NCBI GenBank assembly: GCA_031278215.1
Contig: JAITKV010000003.1
Coordinates: 1-34,325, forward strand
Direction of reading: 5' to 3'
Length of the DNA: 34,325 nucleotides
DNA from: Spirochaetaceae bacterium
GTDB lineage: Bacteria; Spirochaetota; Spirochaetia; Treponematales; Breznakiellaceae
Part shown: positions 15,257-22,520 of the stretch, piece after piece
Layout of the letters: every line of letters begins with the position of its first letter
How positions within the stretch are numbered: position 1 is the stretch's first letter
Made by a program: the position numbers and the translations under genes
Notes under the pieces: generated by a model
What the model was told of the DNA's origin: nothing
Seen by the model: the letters and a program-made list of their open reading frames with translations, nothing else
Database searches by the model: none

Positions 15257-16717
15257 ATGGCCCCCCCCCTTCCGGAAACCCTTCGCGACAAGCTGCACGA
15301 AGAATGCGGCGTCCTGGGGATATACTGTACGGATCCTAAAAAAGACGCCGCTTCCCTGGTGTATTACGGCCTTTTTTCGCTCCAGCACCGGGGCCAGGAA
15401 AGCGCGGGGATTGCGGCGGTGCAGTCCTGTCCCGGTTCCGGCGGAAAAACCGAACATACCATAGAATGCCGGAAGGGCATGGGGCTGGTGGGGGATGTTT
15501 TTACCGGCGAAATTCTATCCCAGCTAAAAAGTTCTGCCGCCCTGGGACATGTGCGGTACTCCACCGCCGGATCCAGCAGTCTGGAAAACGCCCAGCCCTT
15601 TGTAAGCCGCTTTAAGCTTGGTTCCATCGCCGTGGCCCACAACGGCACCCTCACCAACGCCGACGTGGTGCGGGAACTGCTGGAAGACGCGGGGGTGGGG
15701 TTTACCTCTTCCAGCGACAGCGAAGTAATTATCAACCTCATAGCGAAAAATTATAAGAAGGGCCTTGAAAAGGCGCTGACCGATACGATCAAATTTATTA
15801 AGGGTTCCTATGCCCTGGTGGTCTTGGCCGGGGACGCCCTGGTGGGGGCCCGGGACCCTAACGGCATCCGGCCCCTGTGCCTGGGAAAACTAGATTCCGG
15901 CAAAAGCGAAGAATCCGGGGGCTGGGTATTAACCAGCGAATCCTGCGCCATCGACGCGGTGGGGGGCAGCTTTGTCCGGGACATAGAGCCGGGGGAACTG
16001 GTAATCATACGGCAAAACGAGGTTTTTTCTTTTACCTTCAGCGAAAAAACCCGGCGGGCGGTCTGCGCCTTTGAGTATGTATATTTTGCCAGGCCCGACA
16101 GCGTTATCGATTCGGTGGATGTATACGGTTCCCGGGTCCGGGCGGGAGAGATCCTGGGCCGGGAGTCGGCGGCTAAGGCGGATCTGGTTATTGGGGTTCC
16201 CGATTCAGGCGTCCCCGCGGCCATAGGCTACGGCAGGGCCACGGCAACCCCCTTTGGCCTGGGAATTGTAAAAAGCAAATACGTGGGCCGGACCTTTATT
16301 GCTCCCAGCCAGATCATGCGGGAACGGGCGGTTTCGGTTAAATACAATGTGATTGAAAGCGAAGTCCGGGGAAAGCGGGTGGTGATTATCGACGATTCCA
16401 TAGTCCGGGGAACCACATCCCGGCGGCTTGTGCTTATCCTAAAAACCGCAGGGGCCAGGGAGGTGCATATCCGGGTCTGGTCCCCCCCGGTACGCTTCCC
16501 CTGTTATTTTGGCATTGATACCCCCCACCGGAAAGATCTGATAAGCAATATGAACAACGTCAGTGAATTATGCGCATCCCTGGGGGCGGACAGCCTGGCC
16601 TTTATCAGCGTCGAGGGGCTGCTTGAATCCCTGGACGGCGACGGGGGTTACTGCCTGGGCTGTTTTACCGGCGAATACCCCATCCCTGTTCCCGGTGAAA
16701 AAATCTATACGCCGTAG
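15257..16717 (+). CDS. purF: Amidophosphoribosyltransferase, Fe-S cluster type
   Basis: The first committed step of purine synthesis: PRPP plus glutamine to phosphoribosylamine. 486 residues. A 16-residue propeptide precedes the Ntn-hydrolase nucleophile C17 (EECGVLGIY). Further motifs are LQHRGQESAGIA, GHVRYSTAG, GIRPLCLG, and the PRPP loop VVIIDDSIVRGTTSRR. Cysteines occur where the Bacillus subtilis enzyme holds its [4Fe-4S] cluster: VCAFEYVYFARPDS, FPCYFGID and CLGCFTGEYP. An oxygen-sensitive, cluster-bearing enzyme is therefore expected. A run of nine C (15261-15269) directly after the start codon encodes alanine-proline-proline and is prone to slippage. TTG 15233 is an unlikely earlier start. 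Confidence 0.96.
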   Translation: MAPPLPETLRDKLHEECGVLGIYCTDPKKDAASLVYYGLFSLQHRGQESAGIAAVQSCPGSGGKTEHTIECRKGMGLVGDVFTGEILSQLKSSAALGHVRYSTAGSSSLENAQPFVSRFKLGSIAVAHNGTLTNADVVRELLEDAGVGFTSSSDSEVIINLIAKNYKKGLEKALTDTIKFIKGSYALVVLAGDALVGARDPNGIRPLCLGKLDSGKSEESGGWVLTSESCAIDAVGGSFVRDIEPGELVIIRQNEVFSFTFSEKTRRAVCAFEYVYFARPDSVIDSVDVYGSRVRAGEILGRESAAKADLVIGVPDSGVPAAIGYGRATATPFGLGIVKSKYVGRTFIAPSQIMRERAVSVKYNVIESEVRGKRVVIIDDSIVRGTTSRRLVLILKTAGAREVHIRVWSPPVRFPCYFGIDTPHRKDLISNMNNVSELCASLGADSLAFISVEGLLESLDGDGGYCLGCFTGEYPIPVPGEKIYTP

Positions 16718-16871
16718 GCTTCGCAGAACGCCGGAAAATTATTCCCCCGCAATGTTCCCGTAAGGGATCCCCGCTTGTAATTGCCCTGGGAGAAGGAATT
16801 AGCCGGCTTCCTGCGGGGCGCTCAAATCGCGGGGTATTCGACCCGGCTTCGAATAAAAAACCTAAAATTCC

Positions 16872-16910
16872 TTGCAAGTTCTCCGGCCAATACACTATCG
16901 TTAACAGTGT
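16872..16910 (+). promoter_or_regulatory. Promoter and candidate operator of the XRE regulator
   Basis: TTGCAA (16872-16877), 18 bases, TATCGT (16896-16901), then seven bases to GTG 16909. The inverted repeat ACACT-N9-AGTGT (16892-16910) spans the -10 to the start codon, which fits autorepression. No ribosome site is visible. Confidence 0.5.
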
Positions 16911-17259
16911 GGAAGAAAAAAATGCAAGCCAAATAAACAGCCGCATTAAAGAACTCCGAAAGACCTTGGATATAACCCAGGTTAATTTTTCCCAGGCGAT
17001 TTCTCTTTCCAGCGGATACCTGGCGGGGATTGAAACGAAAAAACGCCGGGTCAATAACAGGCTTATTAAACTTATCTGTTCCACCTTTAATGTCAACGAA
17101 CGGTGGCTGCGCACCGGGGAAGGTGAAATGTTCGCCAAAAACAATGAAGAACAGGTTATTAAACTAGTGGGCCTGTTTAAGGAATTGAAGCCTAAATACC
17201 AGGATTATATCTTTAAAGAGATTAGCTATTTTTTAAAAATACAGACAGATGCGCCGTAG
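16909..17259 (+). CDS. XRE-family helix-turn-helix regulator
   Basis: A 116-residue DNA-binding protein. Residues ~8-65 form a lambda-repressor-like HTH (SRIKELRKTLDITQVNFSQAISLSSGYLAGIETKKRRVNNRLIKLICSTFNVNERWL), followed by the phage-repressor-like motif RTGEGEMF and a C-terminal helix likely used for dimerisation. It begins with GTG. It stands alone between purF and pgi with its own promoter and operator-like repeat. No prophage genes are nearby, so it may be a domesticated phage-type repressor. The target is unknown apart from possible self-regulation. Confidence 0.85.
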   Translation: MEEKNASQINSRIKELRKTLDITQVNFSQAISLSSGYLAGIETKKRRVNNRLIKLICSTFNVNERWLRTGEGEMFAKNNEEQVIKLVGLFKELKPKYQDYIFKEISYFLKIQTDAP

Positions 17260-17433
17260 GCCCCTGGAAGAGCGGGCGCTTAAAGCACCCGCGGCATAAG
17301 CGCCGGGATACGCCGTAAAGGAAAAAGCGCCGTATCCGAAAGGCGGCTAAGATCTCCGCCCTTCCCCGATTGGCAATTTGCGGTCTGGTAATTTTGACAT
17401 TTCCGTGGTACCCTAAAAACGGAGGAAATCCCC

Positions 17434-19032
17434 ATGAACTATATAAATCCGGATAAGACTAACGCGTGGGTAAAACTTGCATCCCTGGTTCCTCCGGGGA
17501 AGAAATTTGATTTTGCCGGGCGCCTTACTGCGGAGCGGGTAGGCCGCTCCGGAATTCCCATGGCCGGGGGGCTTTTATATAACTGGGCCGCCAAGGCCGC
17601 GGATGAAGGGACTATCCGGGCCCTGCAGGCCCTGGCGGATGAACAGGAACTTATTTCCAAGTACCGGGCCCTGCTTGACGGGGAGATTATGAATACCGGG
17701 GAAAAACGGCGGGTGCTGCATCATCTTTTACGGGGGCAGCTTGGAAAGCCCGTGGTTGAAGGGACCAGGGATCTGGGAGAATTTTACAAGGCCGAACTGG
17801 AACGCTTTTCTGCCTTTGCCGGCCGGGTCCGGTCCGGAGCGGTTAAGGGGGCTTCGGGAAAGCCCTTTAAAAATGCCGTCCAAATAGGCATAGGGGGTTC
17901 CGACTTGGGCCCCAGGGCCATGTACCTGGCTCTGGATAATTGGGGACAGCGGAACGGGAAGAAAAAAATTTCCGCCTTTTTTATATCCAACGTGGATCCC
18001 GACGATGCTTCCGGGGCGCTTTCGCCCCTGGATCTGGCCGAGACCCTGTTTGTTCTGGTGTCCAAAAGCGGGACCACCCAGGAAACCCTGGCCAATGAAC
18101 TTTTTGTAAAAGACAAACTTGTCCGGGCGGGGCTTTTACCGGCCCGGCACATCGTGGCGGTAACCAGCGAAACCAGCCCCTTGGCCCACAACCCCTCGTA
18201 TCTAGATTCGTTTTACATTGATGATTTTATCGGAGGCCGCTATTCCTCCACCTCCGCGGTGGGGGGGGTGATCCTGTCCCTGGCCTTTGGACCCGATGTA
18301 TTTAAGGAATTTCTTTCCGGGGCCCACGAAGCGGACGCCCTGGCCCTGGCGGGGGATATCCGGGAAAACGCTTCCCTGCTGGACGCCCTGCTGGGGGTCT
18401 GGGAGCGGAATTTTCTGGGGTACCCCGTTACCGCGGTGCTTCCCTACAGCCAGGCCCTTTCCCGGTTTCCCGCTCATCTACAGCAGCTGGATATGGAATC
18501 CAACGGCAAGGGGACTAACAGATACGGCGAAGAAGTTTCCTACGCCACCGGTCCGGTGGTATTTGGCGAAAGCGGCACCAACGGCCAGCATTCTTTTTAT
18601 CAGTTCCTTCATCAGGGAACCGATATTGTTCCCCTGCAGTTTGTGGGTTTTGCCGAAAGCCAGCGTCAGGATGATGTGGAGGTGGACGGCTCTTTAAGCC
18701 AAATTAAATTAAACGCCAACCTGGCCGCCCAAATTGTCGCGTTTGCCAAGGGAAAGGACGACCCCGATAGAAATAAGTTTTTCCCCGGACACAGGCCCTC
18801 CAGCCTGATCCGGGGAGGGCGGCTGAGCCCCGCGGCCCTGGGAAGCCTTTTGGCCCACTTTGAAAATAAGGTGATGTTCCAGGGCTTTGTGTGGAACCTG
18901 AACAGCTTTGATCAGGAAGGGGTGCAGCTGGGAAAGATCCTTACCAAAAAAGTCCTGTCAGGAAATTCCGGCGCCGGAACGGGCGACGAAGTTCTGGACG
19001 CATATAGTTCACTGCTTGGAGTTATACCATGA
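17434..19032 (+). CDS. pgi: Glucose-6-phosphate isomerase
   Basis: Interconverts glucose-6-phosphate and fructose-6-phosphate in glycolysis. 532 residues. Motifs: VQIGIGGSDLGPRAMYLAL, FVLVSKSGTTQETLANE, GGRYSSTSAVGGV, the catalytic glutamate region LQQLDMESNGK, the histidine in GTNGQHSFYQ, and KVMFQGFVWNLNSFDQEGVQLGK. Strong Shine-Dalgarno GGAGG (17421-17425) before ATG 17434. A possible extended -10 (TG-G-TACCCT, 17406-17414) would give a short leader. Its stop overlaps the next start by four bases. An eight-G run (18261-18268) lies in the codons for AVGGV. Confidence 0.97.
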   Translation: MNYINPDKTNAWVKLASLVPPGKKFDFAGRLTAERVGRSGIPMAGGLLYNWAAKAADEGTIRALQALADEQELISKYRALLDGEIMNTGEKRRVLHHLLRGQLGKPVVEGTRDLGEFYKAELERFSAFAGRVRSGAVKGASGKPFKNAVQIGIGGSDLGPRAMYLALDNWGQRNGKKKISAFFISNVDPDDASGALSPLDLAETLFVLVSKSGTTQETLANELFVKDKLVRAGLLPARHIVAVTSETSPLAHNPSYLDSFYIDDFIGGRYSSTSAVGGVILSLAFGPDVFKEFLSGAHEADALALAGDIRENASLLDALLGVWERNFLGYPVTAVLPYSQALSRFPAHLQQLDMESNGKGTNRYGEEVSYATGPVVFGESGTNGQHSFYQFLHQGTDIVPLQFVGFAESQRQDDVEVDGSLSQIKLNANLAAQIVAFAKGKDDPDRNKFFPGHRPSSLIRGGRLSPAALGSLLAHFENKVMFQGFVWNLNSFDQEGVQLGKILTKKVLSGNSGAGTGDEVLDAYSSLLGVIP

Positions 19033-19586
19033 AACAGAAAGACGTAGTTCCCGCATCCGGCGGGTGGATTAAGGTTAATATCCGGGAATTTGAAGGGTCC
19101 CCGGTCCGGCGCATCAGCGACGACTGGATGCTGATCAGCGCCGGGGATGTTTCGCCGGACAAGGGCAACTGGAATACCATGACCGCCTCCTGGGGAACCC
19201 TGGGGGTCCTGTGGAATTCCGAAGTAATTTTTTGCTTTATCCGGCCCGGCAGGCATACCTTCGGGTTTGTAAACACCCTGCCGTCTTTTTCTTGTTCGTT
19301 TTTCCATGAAAAATACCACAATGCCCTGGAGATCTGCGGTTCTACTTCTGGCCGGGATACGGACAAGGCCGCCAAGGCGGCGCTGACCCCGGTGGTGTTT
19401 GAAGATGGAAGCATCGGCTTTACCGAGGCCCAGGCGGTGATTACCTGTACCAAGCTGTACTTTCACGATCTAGACCCCGCCAATTTTCTACTGGCCGATG
19501 AAATCGAAAAGAACTATCCGCAGAAGGATTACCACCGGATGTTTATCGGTAAGATAACGGCGGTGCGGCTTCGGGACTGGGGCTAG
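19029..19586 (+). CDS. Flavin reductase-like (FMN-binding split-barrel) protein
   Basis: 185 residues. The core NWNTMTASWGTLGVLWNSEVIFCFIRPGRHTFGFV is characteristic of flavin-reductase-like domains and flavoredoxins that bind FMN and carry electrons. FSCSFFHEKYHNALEICGSTSGRDTDK contributes the downstream part of the fold. Anaerobes often hold several such proteins of unknown partner; this one is translationally coupled to pgi (ATGA overlap), which does not by itself show a shared pathway. The rubredoxin at 24521-24682 could be a redox partner, but that is speculation. Confidence 0.85.
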   Translation: MKQKDVVPASGGWIKVNIREFEGSPVRRISDDWMLISAGDVSPDKGNWNTMTASWGTLGVLWNSEVIFCFIRPGRHTFGFVNTLPSFSCSFFHEKYHNALEICGSTSGRDTDKAAKAALTPVVFEDGSIGFTEAQAVITCTKLYFHDLDPANFLLADEIEKNYPQKDYHRMFIGKITAVRLRDWG

Positions 19587-19603
19587 GATTTTTCGCCGGG
19601 GTG

Positions 19604-20569
19604 TTAGGGAAGGATTTTTTTTAGTTCTTCTTTAGCCAGTACGAGCACCACCCGGCCTTCCCTAAGAAGCCGGCGGTTTGCTTCGCTGGAAAGAATTAAC
19701 AGGGCGTCGTCCTTGTCGATAATGGGGTCCGTGGGAACCTCTCCAAAGACCCCCCGGGCTATGATCCGCAGGGGATTTTCCCCCACCAGGGAGGCAAGGT
19801 CCCGGTCAATTCCCGAAGGATCCCGGCCCATGATCCTGTCCCGGCTGGTGTAGCGGACCATGCTTTCGCCGGCATAATCCGCGGCGCGGGCGCCTGCAGA
19901 AGACCGCGGGGCCGGGGTTTGCCCGAAGTCCGGGGAGTTCCGGTTTTGGCGGCGGTCAAAATTCGGGTCCACCATGTTCCGTTCATAGACAAGGGTCATC
20001 TCGCTGTCCCAGATTTTTGGGAAAATGCAGGGGACCATGGACGCCGAAGAGGAACGGCCGTGGACCCGCAGGGTCTCGTCGGCAATAATAATAATTCCCG
20101 TATAGCTGTCCGTGGGCAAAGGAACCAGGGGGCTCTGTACTTCCCGGGGCCTGGTATGGCGGATAAGCTGCCGGGATATGTCCCGCAGGCTTACGGTATA
20201 ACGGGCAAAGATCGTAGAAAGATCCGGGGAAAGGGAAGGGGGGATCCGGTGGGCATTTGCCGCAAAACTGTCCCCGGTATGAAGGGATATTTCCCCCCGG
20301 TCTATCAGATCCCCCAGGGTAGAGTCCGAATCTACTTGTATGGCAAGAACAAAGGGCTGGATCAGGGCGGGGTATTCATCTTCCAGTAAGGCTTCTGCCC
20401 GGGCCCTTCCCGCGGGAAGCCGGATTCCCGCCCCCGCAAGGTCCAGGGTAACGGTGGCGCTTAGCTCCATCCGTTCCCATTCCAGGGCGCCGTTTACGAG
20501 GGCTCCCTGGGCGGCGGCGTTTGTAAGGGCCAGGGCCAGAACCGGAACCAGGCAGTACCGCGGCTTCAT
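19604..20569 (-). CDS. Exported protein of unknown function
   Basis: A 321-residue protein with a signal peptide (LVPVLALALTNAAAQG). The family is not recognised with certainty. The N-terminal third (ALEWERMELSATVTLDLAGAG, ALLEDEYPALIQPFVLAIQVDS) resembles exported LPP20-like proteins, and the C-terminus (GENPLRIIARGVFGEVPTDPIIDKDDALLILSSEANRRLL) looks like a second compact domain. A low-complexity arginine/serine/proline stretch lies between (~residues 210-245). Its ATG overlaps the stop of the lytic transglycosylase gene by one base (TGATG), so the two are probably co-expressed. A periplasmic or envelope role beside the cell-wall enzyme is inferred from context only. Confidence 0.75.
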   Translation of the reverse strand: MKPRYCLVPVLALALTNAAAQGALVNGALEWERMELSATVTLDLAGAGIRLPAGRARAEALLEDEYPALIQPFVLAIQVDSDSTLGDLIDRGEISLHTGDSFAANAHRIPPSLSPDLSTIFARYTVSLRDISRQLIRHTRPREVQSPLVPLPTDSYTGIIIIADETLRVHGRSSSASMVPCIFPKIWDSEMTLVYERNMVDPNFDRRQNRNSPDFGQTPAPRSSAGARAADYAGESMVRYTSRDRIMGRDPSGIDRDLASLVGENPLRIIARGVFGEVPTDPIIDKDDALLILSSEANRRLLREGRVVLVLAKEELKKILP

Positions 20570-21906
20570 CAGCGGCTAACCGGCGTTTTAAGGGTGCTTC
20601 CTTCCCGCAGCGTATCGTTAAGCCCCATATTGTTGATCCGGGCCAGGGTTTCGGGATCGGTGTTGTAGGCCAGGGCTATGGACCACAGGCTTTCCCCCCG
20701 TTTAACAAGGTGGGTTCCGGAAAAGGAAACGTTTTCTATCCGGGGCCCGGCCGCGGCGGCGGTGTTGATTTCTTTCAACGCGGGAATAATAAGGCGGACC
20801 CCTATCTTAAGGTACCGGTCCCGAAGTCCCGGATTGTGGCTGCGGATTTGGCTTTCCGAAACCCCGTAGCGGCTGGCTATGCCCGAAAGGGTATCGCCGG
20901 ACCGAATCGTGTGGAAATAGTATTTTATTAAGGTTAGCTCCGGGTTTTCCAGGACCGATGCGACGGCCGAAGCCTGGGCCGCGGGAACCTTGATATGATA
21001 GTTAGGATCCGGGGGCGTAATGCCGTAAAACAGTTCCCGGTTTGCTTTTTTTAATTCCGTTCCGGGGAGCCCCGCGTATTCCGCCACCATGTTTAAGTCC
21101 ACCGACCGTCCCACGGCTATACGGATCCACTGGGGATCCTCGGCCCATACCGGCTCAATTCCGTGACGGCGGGGATTCGATAAAATATACGATACCGCCA
21201 AAAGTTTGGGAATATAATGGATGGTTTCTTTTTTAAAGACCCGCCGCTTACAGAGCTCCCAATAGTCCTCGCCGGGGTATTTTTTCATGGCGTTAAGGAC
21301 CGTTCCCAGGCCGGCGTTATAGGCCGACAGGGTCAGCTCCCAGTTGCCTACCCGTTTATATTCGGCCTCCAGTTTGTCCAGGGCCCCCAGGGTAGACTTC
21401 CAAAAATCCCGGCGCTCGTCCATCCAGTCGGTGATTTTCATGTCGTAGGGCTTAATGCTGTTCCGCATGAACTGCCATAGGCCCGTGGCGCCGGAACGGC
21501 TTACCGCGGTAACCGAATAGGCCGATTCAATCACCGGCAGGTAGATAAGCTCCTGGGGAAGCCCCCGCCTTTCAATTTCCTTCTGGATAAAGGCCAGGTA
21601 GGGTTCGCTCCGTTCCATAATCGCGGTAAGCCACCGGCGCCCCCCCCCGGTGGAATACTGTTCGATGTACTGCCGGGTTAAAGGCTCGTCAAGCCCCGTA
21701 AGGGTAAACAGGACCGGGGCCTCGTCGTGGGGCTTTGATGCATAGGGCTGAACATATTTAACCTGGCGAAGGGGCCGGGTAATAGGTTCACCGGGGATTA
21801 TTTCCAAATGTTCCGTTTCGTCCAACTGATAGTTTACCAGCTCTTCGGCCCCGGTTAACAAAACGGGGACGGTTAATGCAGCCAAAAGCAGCAGGGCGTT
21901 TTTCAT
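20569..21906 (-). CDS. Membrane-bound lytic murein transglycosylase D-like, two LysM domains
   Basis: 445 residues. Signal peptide MKNALLLLAALTVPVLLTG, then an SLT/goose-lysozyme-like domain with catalytic glutamate E127 (YLPVIESAYSVTAVSRSGATGLWQFM) and the ELTLSAYNAGLGTV motif typical of MltD. Two LysM peptidoglycan-binding domains follow near residues 330-375 (HTIRSGDTLSGIASRYGV) and 398-443 (HLVKRGESLWSIALAYN). It cleaves glycan strands of peptidoglycan in the periplasm. A run of nine C on the plus strand (21640-21648) encodes TGGGR. Its promoter ends six bases before ATG 21906 and shares its -35 with the divergent gene at 21972. Confidence 0.93.
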   Translation of the reverse strand: MKNALLLLAALTVPVLLTGAEELVNYQLDETEHLEIIPGEPITRPLRQVKYVQPYASKPHDEAPVLFTLTGLDEPLTRQYIEQYSTGGGRRWLTAIMERSEPYLAFIQKEIERRGLPQELIYLPVIESAYSVTAVSRSGATGLWQFMRNSIKPYDMKITDWMDERRDFWKSTLGALDKLEAEYKRVGNWELTLSAYNAGLGTVLNAMKKYPGEDYWELCKRRVFKKETIHYIPKLLAVSYILSNPRRHGIEPVWAEDPQWIRIAVGRSVDLNMVAEYAGLPGTELKKANRELFYGITPPDPNYHIKVPAAQASAVASVLENPELTLIKYYFHTIRSGDTLSGIASRYGVSESQIRSHNPGLRDRYLKIGVRLIIPALKEINTAAAAGPRIENVSFSGTHLVKRGESLWSIALAYNTDPETLARINNMGLNDTLREGSTLKTPVSR

Positions 21907-21912
21907 CCGATC

Positions 21913-21942
21913 ATCCTATCATTGAAGGGTTCCCATTGGCAA
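21913..21942 (-). promoter_or_regulatory. Promoter of the lytic transglycosylase gene (leaderless-type)
   Basis: On the minus strand, TTGCCA (21942-21937), 18 bases, TAGGAT (21918-21913), then six bases to ATG 21906. The -35 overlaps the plus-strand -35 TTGGCA by five bases. Confidence 0.5.
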
Positions 21943-21965
21943 GAGAAGGAAAGAATTGGTATAGT
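21936..21965 (+). promoter_or_regulatory. Promoter of the membrane protein/TPR operon (leaderless-type)
   Basis: TTGGCA (21936-21941), 18 bases, TATAGT (21960-21965), then six bases to ATG 21972. AAAGGT lies between but is too short and too close for a normal leader. Confidence 0.6.
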
Positions 21966-21971
21966 AAAGGT

Positions 21972-22520
21972 ATGCGTCAAACTCGTCGAATTACCGCCCA
22001 TATTATTTTTATTGCCGGCCTTTTTCTGATGCTTCTGGGCATCGGGTTCCTTTTGGGGACCATGACGGGAATTTCCCGGCTTTCCGTATTGTGGCCCTCT
22101 CTTTTTGTCATTATCGGCGCATTCTGCGCGGTTTTAGCTATAAAATTAAATAAACGCACCCTGTACCTGTTTTTTGCCACTTTTTTTATCCTTATCGGCC
22201 TGTTTCTTTTTCTTTCCGCCCTAAAAATTATTCCCATTACCCTGATCCAAGGCTGGCCGCTGCTTTCGGTTTTTTCCGGCCTGGCCCTGCTGCCCGCGGG
22301 GCTGCGGTACTACCGGGCATTCAGGTACAAATACCTTATTCCTTCCCTGGCCTTTGTGGTGCTGGGGTGTACGCTTTTGGTCTTTTCCTTTAAGGTAGTT
22401 TCTTTTTCGTTTAAGCGTTTTGTTGTCAACTGGTGGCCCTTGCTAATCGTATTGGGGGGGATTATACTTATCCTCCTTTCGTTTAGTTCCGGGTCCGGGG
22501 ACAGGGATGAGGTTTCGTGA
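21972..22520 (+). CDS. Multi-pass membrane protein, LiaF/LiaI-like transmembrane region
   Basis: 182 residues, almost entirely hydrophobic, with about six membrane segments (IIFIAGLFLMLLGIGFLLG, LWPSLFVIIGAFCAVLAI, YLFFATFFILIGLFLFLS, WPLLSVFSGLALLPAGL, LAFVVLGCTLLVFSF, WWPLLIVLGGIILILLSF). The repeated W-P-L motifs before a helix resemble the transmembrane domain of LiaF/LiaI and related small envelope-stress proteins; no extracytoplasmic LiaF domain is present. ATG 21972 is preferred over the longer frame from 21876, which would run through the promoter region. Its stop overlaps the GTG start of the TPR lipoprotein gene by four bases. Confidence 0.75.
   Translation: MRQTRRITAHIIFIAGLFLMLLGIGFLLGTMTGISRLSVLWPSLFVIIGAFCAVLAIKLNKRTLYLFFATFFILIGLFLFLSALKIIPITLIQGWPLLSVFSGLALLPAGLRYYRAFRYKYLIPSLAFVVLGCTLLVFSFKVVSFSFKRFVVNWWPLLIVLGGIILILLSFSSGSGDRDEVS

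Noticed and set aside
17280-17336. GGATACG...CGTATCC inverted repeat upstream of pgi as a riboswitch
   Set aside because: Only a 7-bp stem with no conserved riboswitch core; it lies upstream of the likely pgi promoter.
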